Assembly (NCBI GenBank): GCA_020628865.1
Contig: JAHDEJ010000033.1
Coordinates: 1-57,448, forward strand
Length of the DNA: 57,448 nucleotides
Reading direction: 5' to 3'
Source of the DNA: Acidimicrobiales bacterium
GTDB taxonomy: Bacteria > Actinomycetota > Acidimicrobiia > Acidimicrobiales > SHLQ01
A program made the position numbers and the translations under genes. The notes beneath the pieces were generated by a model, which ran no database searches, was not told the DNA's origin, and saw only the letters and a program-made list of their open reading frames with translations. Positions 42,441-51,500 of the stretch are shown here, one piece after another. Position 1 is the stretch's first letter, and each line of letters starts with the position of its first letter.

Positions 42441-43276
42441 TGGCCACCATCGGGCTCGTCCTCCACGGACAGGACCCCGCCGCCGCCACGGAAGCGGAAC
42501 GTCTGGGCGCCACCCTCACAGCGGACGGGCACACCGTCGTCGGTGTGGAAGGCGACGTTGCGGCAGATTCCTCGGTCACGCCGCGAAGCGAGGCCGACTT
42601 CGCCACCGACCTCGACCTCGTCGTGAGTCTCGGCGGCGACGGGACCATGCTTCGCACGGTCGGCCTCCTCGGTGGATCCGAGGTGGGGATTCTCGGCGTG
42701 AACTTCGGCGACCTCGGCTACCTGACGGTGATCGAACCGGACGAGTCCCAGAACGCGATCACCCGGGCACTCGCCGGCGAACACGAATGCGAGGAGCGGA
42801 TGCTCGCTCGGGGCACCGTCGGCGATCTGTGCTTCGACGCGTTCAACGACATCGTCGTCGAACGGGCGCCGGGCGACACGACCGTCCGGATCGGTGTGAG
42901 CATCGATGGAAAACGCTTCACGTCCTACCCCGCCGACGGCCTGATTCTCTCCACCCCGACCGGCAGCACGGCGTACGCGTTCTCGGCCCGTGGCCCGATC
43001 GTCGATCCGAACCACGATTGCCTGCAGCTCACGCCGGTCTCGCCGCACATGCTGTTCGACCGGTCCCTCATCCTCTCGCCCGATTCGGTCATCGAACTGA
43101 CTGTCGAAGGGCACCGCCCGGCAGTCGTGTCAGTGGACGGCCGTACGATGCACACCATGCAACCTGGAGACACGCTCCGATGCAGCCGATCGCCCCACGT
43201 GGCGCGGCTCATCACGTTCGACGATCGCGATCATCTCGCCGTGCTCAAATCGAAACTGGGACTCGCCGACCGATGA
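42440..43276 (+). CDS. nadK: NAD kinase
   Basis: 278 residues. Phosphorylates NAD to NADP in the cytoplasm. The signatures GGDGTMLRT (about residues 69-77), FGDLGYLT, the NE/D-type FNDIVVER and SPTGSTAYAFSARGP (about 170-185) are all present, and length is typical. The start codon overlaps the tlyA stop, and recN follows after 10 bases. The tlyA-nadK-recN order is conserved in Actinobacteria. Confidence 0.95.
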   Translation: MATIGLVLHGQDPAAATEAERLGATLTADGHTVVGVEGDVAADSSVTPRSEADFATDLDLVVSLGGDGTMLRTVGLLGGSEVGILGVNFGDLGYLTVIEPDESQNAITRALAGEHECEERMLARGTVGDLCFDAFNDIVVERAPGDTTVRIGVSIDGKRFTSYPADGLILSTPTGSTAYAFSARGPIVDPNHDCLQLTPVSPHMLFDRSLILSPDSVIELTVEGHRPAVVSVDGRTMHTMQPGDTLRCSRSPHVARLITFDDRDHLAVLKSKLGLADR

Positions 43277-43286
43277 CGGTGCCGCC

Positions 43287-44876
43287 ATGCTGACCGAACT
43301 CCGAATCGCCAATCTCGGGGTCATCGAAGACCTCTCGCTCATCCTCCCCGCCGGCTCCGTTGCCGTCACGGGAGAGACCGGCGCCGGCAAGACCATGGTG
43401 GTCGGCGCCATCCAGCTGCTCATGGGCGGCCGAGCCGAACCGGAAATGGTCCGGATCGGCGCCGAGGAAGCCATCGTCGAAGGTCGGTTCATCGACCGGG
43501 ATGGCAACGAGTTGGTGGCCCGGCGCGTCATCCCGTCTTCCGGCCGGTCTCGCGCCTATCTGGACGGTGGGCTCGCCACGGCCACCGCATTGCAGGATGC
43601 CGTTGGCCCGCTCATCGATCTCCACGGCCAGCATGCGCAGCAGTCGCTCCTCAAGCCGGAGACCCAGCGGCACGCCTTGGACCGGTTCGGCGGCATCGAC
43701 CGTGCACCGCTGCGAAACGCTCGTGCCGACGTGGCCGCCATCGATGCCGCGCTCGCCGACCTCGGCGGCGACGAGACCGAACGGGCCCGCCAGATCGACC
43801 TGCTCCGTTATCAGCTGGACGAACTCGAAGCCGCAGCGCTCGACGACCCCGATGAGGACGAGGCGCTCCGGGAAGAGGAAGAGCGGCTCGCCCATGTCTT
43901 CGACGACCAGGTGGCCGCCGCAGCCGCGTCCGCTCTGCTCGGTGGCGACGGGCCGGCCGCCGAGGCGCTGGCCGCCGCCGCAGCGGCGCTCGGTGACGGC
44001 AGTGCGTTCCGGGAACTGGCCGCCCGTCTGCAGGTGCTGCAGGAAGAGCTGACCTCACTTGGGGCGGATGTCCGGGCGATCGGCGAGAACGCCGTCGACG
44101 ACCCGGAGCGCCGGGAGAACGTGCGCCAGCGCCGTCAATTGCTCGTGGAGTTGCGCCGCAAGTACGGGCCCACGCTCACCGATGTGATGGCGTACGCGTC
44201 GGAGATGCAGCAGCGTCTGCTCCGCCTGGAATCTCATGCCGACCAGGTGAACGACCTGCTGACGCGCCGAGAGGCTGCGGTCGCCCGGCTCGAGGCCGAG
44301 TCCCGCAAGATCCGGACCGCCCGCACGAAGGCGGCCGAGCCGCTGGCGCGGGCGGTCGAGGCAGAACTCGCCCGCCTCGCCATGCCGAACGCCGCGGTCC
44401 AGGTCACCATCGGCGGCGACGCCGGCGACGATGTCGCCATTCTCCTCGCCCCCAACCCCGGTCTCCCCGCCCTCCCGGTGGGCAAGAACGCCTCGGGTGG
44501 CGAACTCAGCCGCACGATGCTGGCACTCCGGCTCGTACTTTCCGGCGGTCCGCCGATCAAGGTGTTCGACGAGGTCGACGCGGGCATCGGCGGCGAGACC
44601 GCCCGGGCGGTTGGCGCCAGCCTCGCCGACCTCGGCCGCACGGGTCAGATCTTCGTGGTGACGCACCTTCCGCAGGTCGCCGCCCTCACGAACCATCACG
44701 TGGTGATCGACAAGCGCAACCAGCACGGGCTCACCTCGTCGCAGGCCCGCTTGCTCTCCGACGAGGAACGCATCATCGAGGTTTCACGCATGCTCTCCGG
44801 CTCGCCGGACAGCGCATCTGCGCGCGAACATGCCGAAGAATTGCTCGCTGGACGCGCGGGCAGTGGTGGGTCATGA
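43287..44876 (+). CDS. recN: DNA repair protein RecN
   Basis: 529 residues, an SMC-like ATPase acting early in double-strand-break repair. It opens MLTELRIANLGVIEDLSLIL with Walker A GETGAGKTMVV (about residue 30), has two coiled-coil stretches (about 155-205 and 290-345), and ends with the ABC signature NASGGELSRTMLALRL, Walker B KVFDEVDAGIGGE and VVTHLPQVAAL. Length is normal. Third gene of the tlyA run. Confidence 0.95.
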   Translation: MLTELRIANLGVIEDLSLILPAGSVAVTGETGAGKTMVVGAIQLLMGGRAEPEMVRIGAEEAIVEGRFIDRDGNELVARRVIPSSGRSRAYLDGGLATATALQDAVGPLIDLHGQHAQQSLLKPETQRHALDRFGGIDRAPLRNARADVAAIDAALADLGGDETERARQIDLLRYQLDELEAAALDDPDEDEALREEEERLAHVFDDQVAAAAASALLGGDGPAAEALAAAAAALGDGSAFRELAARLQVLQEELTSLGADVRAIGENAVDDPERRENVRQRRQLLVELRRKYGPTLTDVMAYASEMQQRLLRLESHADQVNDLLTRREAAVARLEAESRKIRTARTKAAEPLARAVEAELARLAMPNAAVQVTIGGDAGDDVAILLAPNPGLPALPVGKNASGGELSRTMLALRLVLSGGPPIKVFDEVDAGIGGETARAVGASLADLGRTGQIFVVTHLPQVAALTNHHVVIDKRNQHGLTSSQARLLSDEERIIEVSRMLSGSPDSASAREHAEELLAGRAGSGGS

Positions 44877-44929
44877 AGAAATTACAAGGATGTAGCCCGC
44901 TGGCCGACGCGTCCGCTCGAACCGCAGGA

Positions 44930-44935
44930 TATGGT
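44930..44935 (+). promoter_or_regulatory. Possible -10 element, pyrG
   Basis: TATGGT lies 8 bases before the GTG at 44944, a slightly wider version of the leaderless arrangement. Confidence 0.35.
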
Positions 44936-44943
44936 GATCTCCC

Positions 44944-46593
44944 GTGACCAAACATGTCTTCGTGACCGGCGGTGTGGCCAGCTCACTTGGGAAGGGACTC
45001 ACGGCATCTGCCTTGGGACGCTTGCTCAAGTCCCGGGGTCTCCGGGTGACCATGCAGAAGCTGGACCCGTATCTGAACGTCGACCCGGGAACCATGAACC
45101 CGTTCGAACACGGTGAGGTCTTTGTCACCGACGATGGTGGTGAGACCGACCTCGACCTCGGGCACTACGAACGCTTCATCGACGAGAATCTGACCCGGTC
45201 ATCGAACGCCACCACCGGTTCGATCTACTCGTCGGTGATCGCCGCCGAGCGTCGCGGCGACTACCTCGGCCGCACCGTGCAGGTCATCCCGCACATCACC
45301 GACGAGATCAAGCACCGCATCCGCCAGCTCACCTCGGACGACACCGACATCGTCATCACCGAGGTCGGCGGCACGGTCGGCGACATCGAAATTCTCCCGT
45401 TCCTCGAGGCCATCCGTCAGCTTCGGCTCGACATCGGCCCGGAGAACGTCTTCTACCTCCATGTCACCCTGGTGCCATTCATCGGCCCGTCCGGGGAGCA
45501 GAAGACCAAGCCCACGCAGCACTCGGTCACCGAACTGCGCAGCCGCGGCATCCAGCCGGACGCCATCGTCTGCCGCAGCGACGAACCGATCACCGACGAC
45601 CTGAAGCGCAAGATCTCCCGGCTGTGCGACGTCCCGTTCGCGGGAGTCATCAACGCCGCCGACGCATCGAGCCTCTACGAGATCCCGCTCGTCGTGCACG
45701 ACGAGGGCCTCGACACGTTCATCTGCAACCACCTCCGCCTCGAGGTGCCCGATGCAGAACTCACCGAGTGGAAGGCCCTGGTCGACCGGGTCTTCTCCGC
45801 CGAGCAGACCGTGCGGGTCGGGGTCATCGGCAAGTACGTGAGCCTGATCGACGCCTACCTCTCCGTGGTGGAAGCACTCAACCACGCCGGCATCCACCAC
45901 CACACGAACGTGGAAATCGAATGGTTGCAGGCCGAAGACGTCGAAGGGCTCCTGGCAGACCGCCTCCGCTCGCTCGACGGCATCGTCATTCCCGGCGGGT
46001 TCGGCGAACGCGGTGTCGAGGGCAAGGTCGCTGCCGCCGGATTCGCTCGTGAACACGGCATCCCCTGTCTCGGGCTGTGCCTCGGGCTCCAGGTGATGAC
46101 CATCGAGTACGCCCGAAACGCACTCGGCCTGGCCAACGCGAATTCGCTCGAGTTCGACCCACAGACTCCGCACCCCGTGGTGAACCTGATGGAGAACCAG
46201 CGCGACGTCTCCGAGAAGGGCGGCACGATGCGCCTCGGCGCCTACGTGGCCCAGCTCGCTCCGGATTCGAAGGTCGCCCGTGCCTACGGCGAAGAGGTCG
46301 TGTCCGAACGCCACCGCCACCGCTACGAGTTCAACTCCAAGTACCTGAACAAGTTCGACGACGGGAACTTCTGGGCCAGCGGCGAATCGCCCGACGGCCG
46401 GCTCGTCGAGTTCATCGAACTCCGCGATCACCCGTTCTGGGTCGGTACGCAGGCACACCCCGAGTTCAAGAGCCGGCCGAACCGTCCCGCTCCCCTCTTC
46501 CGGGACTTCATCGAGGCCGTCCTCGATCGCAAGAACGGCCGGAACCCGCAGCTGCTCAGCCTGGAGAACTCGACGTCCCAGACCTCGTCGTGA
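44944..46593 (+). CDS. pyrG: CTP synthase
   Basis: 549 residues. The N-terminal synthetase domain opens [20 protein letters not shown] with the ATP-binding loop. The C-terminal class I glutamine amidotransferase domain has the catalytic Cys in CLGLCLGLQ (about residue 380) and the His/Glu in HPEFKSRP near the end. It aminates UTP to CTP using glutamine, matching the CMP kinase activity encoded at 30 kb. GTG start; the TGA overlaps the next gene's GTG (GTGA). Confidence 0.95.
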   Translation: MTKHVFVTGGVASSLGKGLTASALGRLLKSRGLRVTMQKLDPYLNVDPGTMNPFEHGEVFVTDDGGETDLDLGHYERFIDENLTRSSNATTGSIYSSVIAAERRGDYLGRTVQVIPHITDEIKHRIRQLTSDDTDIVITEVGGTVGDIEILPFLEAIRQLRLDIGPENVFYLHVTLVPFIGPSGEQKTKPTQHSVTELRSRGIQPDAIVCRSDEPITDDLKRKISRLCDVPFAGVINAADASSLYEIPLVVHDEGLDTFICNHLRLEVPDAELTEWKALVDRVFSAEQTVRVGVIGKYVSLIDAYLSVVEALNHAGIHHHTNVEIEWLQAEDVEGLLADRLRSLDGIVIPGGFGERGVEGKVAAAGFAREHGIPCLGLCLGLQVMTIEYARNALGLANANSLEFDPQTPHPVVNLMENQRDVSEKGGTMRLGAYVAQLAPDSKVARAYGEEVVSERHRHRYEFNSKYLNKFDDGNFWASGESPDGRLVEFIELRDHPFWVGTQAHPEFKSRPNRPAPLFRDFIEAVLDRKNGRNPQLLSLENSTSQTSS

Positions 46594-47132
46594 CCGGATT
46601 CCGCCGGCTCGACGAACGCCACGTCTTCGACGGGTGGATCATCAAGGTTCGAGTCGGCACCTTCGAGGCACCCGACGGCAGCACCTTCGAACGTGACGTC
46701 GTGCACCACCCGGGCGCCGTGGCGATCGCCCCGCTCGACGACGAGGGCAACATCGTCCTCGTCCGACAGTACCGATCGGCGATCGACGCACATCTCTGGG
46801 AGATCCCTGCGGGTCTGCGCGACGTCGAAGGCGAACCGCTGGAAGAAACGGCTCGTCGGGAGCTCCTCGAAGAAGTCGGGCTCACGGCGGGAACCGTCGA
46901 ACACCTCACGAGCGTGCACAACTCGGTCGGCTTCTGCGACGAGATGATCCACATCTTCCTCGGCACCGAACTGACGGAGGCCGAACGTGAACTCACCGAC
47001 AGCCCCGAAGAGCTCGACATGACCATCGCCCGGTTCCCGCTCGATGAAGCGATGCGAATGATCGAGACGGGTGAGATCACCGACGCCAAGACCGTCATTG
47101 CGGTCATGGGTGCGCTGCGGGCGGCCGGCTGA
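46590..47132 (+). CDS. NUDIX hydrolase, ADP-ribose pyrophosphatase type
   Basis: 180 residues. The Nudix box is complete: [14 protein letters not shown] followed by [10 protein letters not shown] (G-x5-E-x7-REL-x2-EE-x-G). The [18 protein letters not shown] segment before it is that of ADP-ribose pyrophosphatases, which split ADP-ribose to AMP and ribose-5-phosphate. The GTG at 46590 overlaps pyrG by 4 bases, and xerD follows after 4 bases. The same order (pyrG, nudix, xerD) is known in Mycobacterium. Confidence 0.9.
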   Translation: MTGFRRLDERHVFDGWIIKVRVGTFEAPDGSTFERDVVHHPGAVAIAPLDDEGNIVLVRQYRSAIDAHLWEIPAGLRDVEGEPLEETARRELLEEVGLTAGTVEHLTSVHNSVGFCDEMIHIFLGTELTEAERELTDSPEELDMTIARFPLDEAMRMIETGEITDAKTVIAVMGALRAAG

Positions 47133-47136
47133 GCCG

Positions 47137-48066
47137 ATGTCGGAACGAGCCCCACGCGAGGTGGAGGAGTTCCTGACCCATCTGGCGATCGAGAAGGGCC
47201 GGTCGGCCAACACGTTGGCCGCATACCGACGGGATCTCGCCACGTGGTCCGAACACACCTCGACGCCGATCGGCCAGCGATCGGCCGACGACGTTCTGGC
47301 CTTCTACCGCGCCCTGCAGGCCCGGGGGCTCGCACCTGCGTCGGTCAATCGGGCGATGGCTGCCGTCCGCGGGCTGCACCGGTTCCTGCTCGCTGAGGGC
47401 CTCATGTCGACTGATCCGACGGCGGACGTCGAGGCAGGCAAGCTTCCTCGTGGCCTTCCCAAGGCGCTCACCGAGGACGAGGTGACCCGGCTTCTGGATG
47501 CGGTCACCGGCGAGGAACCCGCTAACAGGCGAGACCGAGCCATCTTGGAAGTGCTGTACGGCACCGGAATGCGGATCTCCGAAATGGTGGCACTGTCCCT
47601 CGAAGATCTCGACCTCGATGGCGCGCTGATGCGGGTGACCGGCAAGGGCGACAAGCAACGCCTCGTCCCCGTCGGCCGGTTGGCGTCGGCGGCAATCGAG
47701 CAGTGGCTGGAACCCGGCGGTCGCCCGTCGATGGCGCCCGAGAACTGGGCCAAGCGGTCCGACCAGAACGCCGTGTTCCTCAACCAGCGGGGTGGCCGCC
47801 TGTCCCGACAGGGCATCTGGGGCGTCGTCCGCAAGCACGGGCTCACCGCCGGGATCGCCGACCGGCTGACCCCGCACGTGTTGCGACACAGTTGCGCCAC
47901 TCACATGCTGGACCACGGCGCCGACATCCGTACCGTGCAGGAACTCCTCGGCCACGCCTCGGTGACCACCACCCAGCTCTACACGAAGGTCAGCACCGAT
48001 CTGATGGTGCGGGCCTACGCTGCCGCCCATCCCCGGGCAGCCGGACGACCGGGGGTCGCCTCGTGA
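47137..48066 (+). CDS. xerD: Tyrosine recombinase XerD
   Basis: 309 residues. The N-terminal SAM-like core-binding domain (FLTHLAIEKGRSANTLAAYRRDL) precedes the catalytic domain with Arg in YGTGMRISEM, Lys in GKGDKQR, the HxxR in TPHVLRHSCATHML, His in LGHASVTTTQLY and the nucleophilic Tyr in the same block. XerD with XerC resolves chromosome dimers at dif. The length and housekeeping context argue against a phage integrase. Stop overlaps the next gene (GTGA). Confidence 0.92.
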   Translation: MSERAPREVEEFLTHLAIEKGRSANTLAAYRRDLATWSEHTSTPIGQRSADDVLAFYRALQARGLAPASVNRAMAAVRGLHRFLLAEGLMSTDPTADVEAGKLPRGLPKALTEDEVTRLLDAVTGEEPANRRDRAILEVLYGTGMRISEMVALSLEDLDLDGALMRVTGKGDKQRLVPVGRLASAAIEQWLEPGGRPSMAPENWAKRSDQNAVFLNQRGGRLSRQGIWGVVRKHGLTAGIADRLTPHVLRHSCATHMLDHGADIRTVQELLGHASVTTTQLYTKVSTDLMVRAYAAAHPRAAGRPGVAS

Positions 48067-48578
48067 CCACGATGCATCTGGTCGGACGGTTCTTCGGCTC
48101 GTTGTGGCCCGGCCCTCCCAGGGCCGAGGACGACGACTGGGCCCGCCAGCAGCTGCTTCCGGGTGAGGTCCAGCTCTGGAATCGGATGTGCAATCAGGAC
48201 CGCCGCCACAGCATCGGTGTCGCCCGCGAGACCATCAATCTTCTGGGTGGAAGCGCCGAGCGGCCGGTGATCGCGGCCGCGCTGCTGCACGACGTCGGAA
48301 AGGTGCAGAGCAATCTCGGCACGTTCCACCGGGTCGTCGCCACCCTTTCGGCCGGCATTGCGGGCCGCGAAACCGCAGAGCTGTGGGTGCGCTCGTCAGG
48401 AATCACACGCCGGATCGGCCTCTACCTGACCCATCCCGAGATCGGCGGCGACCTGCTCGAGATGGCCGGCAGCGATTCGCTCACGTCCACCTGGGCTCGA
48501 GAGCACCACAAGCCGCAGGATCAGTGGACCCTCCCGGCCGACATCACCGCCGCCCTCAACGAGGCCGACAACGACTGA
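48063..48578 (+). CDS. HD-domain protein
   Basis: 171 residues. The HD metal-binding pattern is visible: RRHSIGVARETINL (first His), LLHDVGKVQSNLG (HD pair, about residues 78-79) and a later THPEIGGDLL / AREHHKP set of histidines. Families of this size include small phosphohydrolases of nucleotides or second messengers, but no subfamily can be named. The GTG overlaps the xerD stop. It converges on the PKD gene with an 11-base gap. It occupies the position after xerD where other Actinobacteria carry different genes. Confidence 0.78.
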   Translation: MTTMHLVGRFFGSLWPGPPRAEDDDWARQQLLPGEVQLWNRMCNQDRRHSIGVARETINLLGGSAERPVIAAALLHDVGKVQSNLGTFHRVVATLSAGIAGRETAELWVRSSGITRRIGLYLTHPEIGGDLLEMAGSDSLTSTWAREHHKPQDQWTLPADITAALNEADND

Positions 48579-48589
48579 CCGACCTCCGC

Positions 48590-51500
48590 TCAGGCAATGG
48601 TGATGGTTTGCAACGATGTGTCGGAGAGGCCGGTCACCGAATCGGTGATCGTCAGCTCGACATCGAAACTTCCGGTACCGAGGAAGTCGTGCGACGGGTT
48701 CTGTGCAGACGACGATCCGCCGCCGTTGGCGAAGTCCCAGGCATACGTGATCGGGTTCGAGTTGGTCGACGTGTTCGTGAAGTTCGCTGAGGTCGTGACG
48801 CCGTCCTGCACCCACGTGAAGTTGGCATCGAGGGTCGTGTTGATCACCAAGGTTGCCGAGTCCGAACCGGCGCCGTTCGAGACGGTCAGGGTCACGGTGT
48901 AGGTCTGGCCTTCGACGACGTTCAGCGTCGTGGTTGGACCGCTGCCGGCCGCATCACCGCTCCACGCATACGTGATCGGAGATCCTGCCGCGTTCGAGCC
49001 GAGCGTGATCGCACCAGGTCCCGCGTTCGTCGTGGTGATGGTCGACACGGTGGGAGCCGTGGCCGCAGTCGAAATGTTGACCGTTCCGGTGAACGAGTCG
49101 GAGCCCGCACCGTTGGTCACCACGACGGTCACCGTGTAGTCGCCGTTCGACGTACCGGTGAAGACGGGCGTCGCCGAGCTGGCGTTGTCGAACGAGCCGC
49201 CCGGCTCAGCGACGCTCCACGAGTAGCTGGTCGGGTTGTTGGTGACCGTCGGCGTGAGCTCGACCGACCCACCGGTTTCCGTACCTTCGGTGAAGCCGGT
49301 GACCGTGGGCGGGTCCTCGATGTCGACGGTGACCACGATGACTTCCTCAGCGGAATCGCCTTCGGCGTTGCTGGCGATCACTCGGATCGTCTTGTCGCCA
49401 TCGAGGTTGAACGAGATGGTCGGGTTGCCCGTGTTCGAACCGCTGGTGATGGTGCCTCCGCCCGGGGTCCACGTCCACGAGGTCGGGCTGTTGGTGGCTG
49501 TTGCCTGCAGCTCCACCACACCGTCGACGTTCGACACAACGACGAGGTTGGTGATGTCTGGCGGCTCGGGCACGACCACGCTGATGGTCTGCGTGTCCGA
49601 ATCCGAGACGGCAGACGTGTTCGTGACCGTGAGCGTGATGTCGTAGGCGCCCGTCGACGGGAAGGTGAACGCCGGTGTTGCCGTGTCGGTTCCGGCCGAG
49701 AAGATGGCGTCGGGTGCCGTCCACGCGTACGTGTCGGCGCTGGACGAAATGGAGCCGTCACAGCTCACGCCGCCGCCTTCTGCCGTGCAGGTGAACGCAG
49801 CGACCGGGGGCGCCACATCGACCGTGAAGGTCTGTTCTTCGACGTCGGAGCCGGCCGCGTTCGAGACGGTCAGGCTGACCGTGTACGTACCAGCGGCAGC
49901 GTACGTGTGCGATGGACTCTGACTGGTGGAGGTCGTACCGTCGCCAAAGTCCCACGACCAGGCGGTTGGGGCATTGGTGGAGGTGTCGGTGAAGCCGATC
50001 GAGAGTCCGGCCTCGGCTGCGACGAAGGATGCGACTGGCGACTCGGCCACGGTCACCGTGCTCGTGAATGGCGCGGACGCACCCGCATCGTTCGCAACGA
50101 TCAGTGTCACCGTGTATGTGCCGGGAGCCGCGTAGGTCTTCGACGGGTTCTGGACGGTACTGCTCGTGCCGTCGCCGAAGTCCCAGTTCCAATCGGTCGG
50201 GTCGTTCAGCGACGCATCAGCGAAGTCGACCTCGAGCTCATCGATGGAGCGGGTGAAGGAGGCCGTCGGCGGGTCGATGACGACGATCGTCTGGGTCGCC
50301 GAATCGGAGCCGCTCACGTTCGTGACGGTCAGGGTCACCTCGTAGGTTCCGGGCTCCGAGAATGCATGTGGCGGGCTCGTGGCGGTGGACGTCGACCCGT
50401 CATCGAAGTCCCAGCTCCATTCGGCCGGGTCGTTCGTGGACTGGTCTGTGAACCGCACCACCGTGTTGACGGGCACCGTGGCGCTCGAGACGCGGAAGGC
50501 TGCGACCGGCGGATCGGGCGGCGGTGGCAGCACGGTGACGGTCTTCGCGACGGTGTCCGGGCCCTGTTCGTTCGACGCCGTCAGCGTCACGTTGTAGGTG
50601 CCCGGCTCGTCCCAGGTCTTGGTGACGTTCGCTTCCGTGGCGGTCGTTCCATCGCCGAACTCCCACAACAGCCGAGTGGGGTTGTTGAGCGAGATGTCGC
50701 CGAACGTGATCGGTTCACCCACCACGGTCTGGAGGCTCGACTGGTCGAATCGAGCAACGGGACGAACAACCGGCTCGCTGACCACCACGTCGGTGAAGGT
50801 CTCGCTCTCGCCGGCCGAGTTCTCGACGGTGAGGCGAACGCGATAGGTGCCTGGGGTGTCCCAGGACTTGCGAACTTCGACCCCCGAATCGGTCGTACCG
50901 TCGCCGAAGTCCCACACCGTGCTGGTGGGCGAGTTCGTCGATTCGCTGGTGAGCCGGAGCACCGTACCGGTCGTGATGGCTCGCTGACCGGTTGCGATGA
51001 CGGCTTCCGGCGGCAGGGCGGCGTCGATGATCGTGACCTGGCCCTCGCGGACGTCGGAGCCGGCCGCATTGCTTGCGGTCAGCGTGACGATGAACGTGCC
51101 GGGCGTGGTGTACGTGTGCTCGACGACGTCGCCGGTCTCCTGCGTGCCATCGCCGAAGTCCCAGATGAGCGAGTCGGCCTCGCCCGTGCTCTGGTTCGTG
51201 AAGGTGATCGTCTGGCCGACCTCGGCCGTTCCCGTGTCGAAGGTGAACTGGGCGTCGGGCCGGCGCAGCGTGTCTGCGGCGACAACGGTGATCTCGGCGC
51301 TCGCCCGGCTGCTCTCGCCGGCCGCGTTGGTGACGAACAGCTCGACGACCATGGTGCCTTCGGTGTCCCAGGCCTTGACGACCTCAGGGCCATTGCCCGT
51401 CGAGCCATCGCCGAAGGTCCAGTTCCATTGCGCCGGGTTTCCTGCCGACGTGTCGGTGAATCGAACGGTCTCCCCCACGCTCACCGTGTCTGCGCTGAAC

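Noticed and set aside
47137-48066. The tyrosine recombinase as sign of an integrated element
   Set aside because: It is co-translated with housekeeping genes in the conserved pyrG-nudix-xerD order; no attachment repeats or phage genes are nearby.
48590-51500. Regularly spaced DNA repeats (GTCCCA, GAACTT/CACCGT-like blocks) that resemble an array
   Set aside because: The period is 230-260 bases and follows the PKD protein repeats with codon-level drift; not a CRISPR array.
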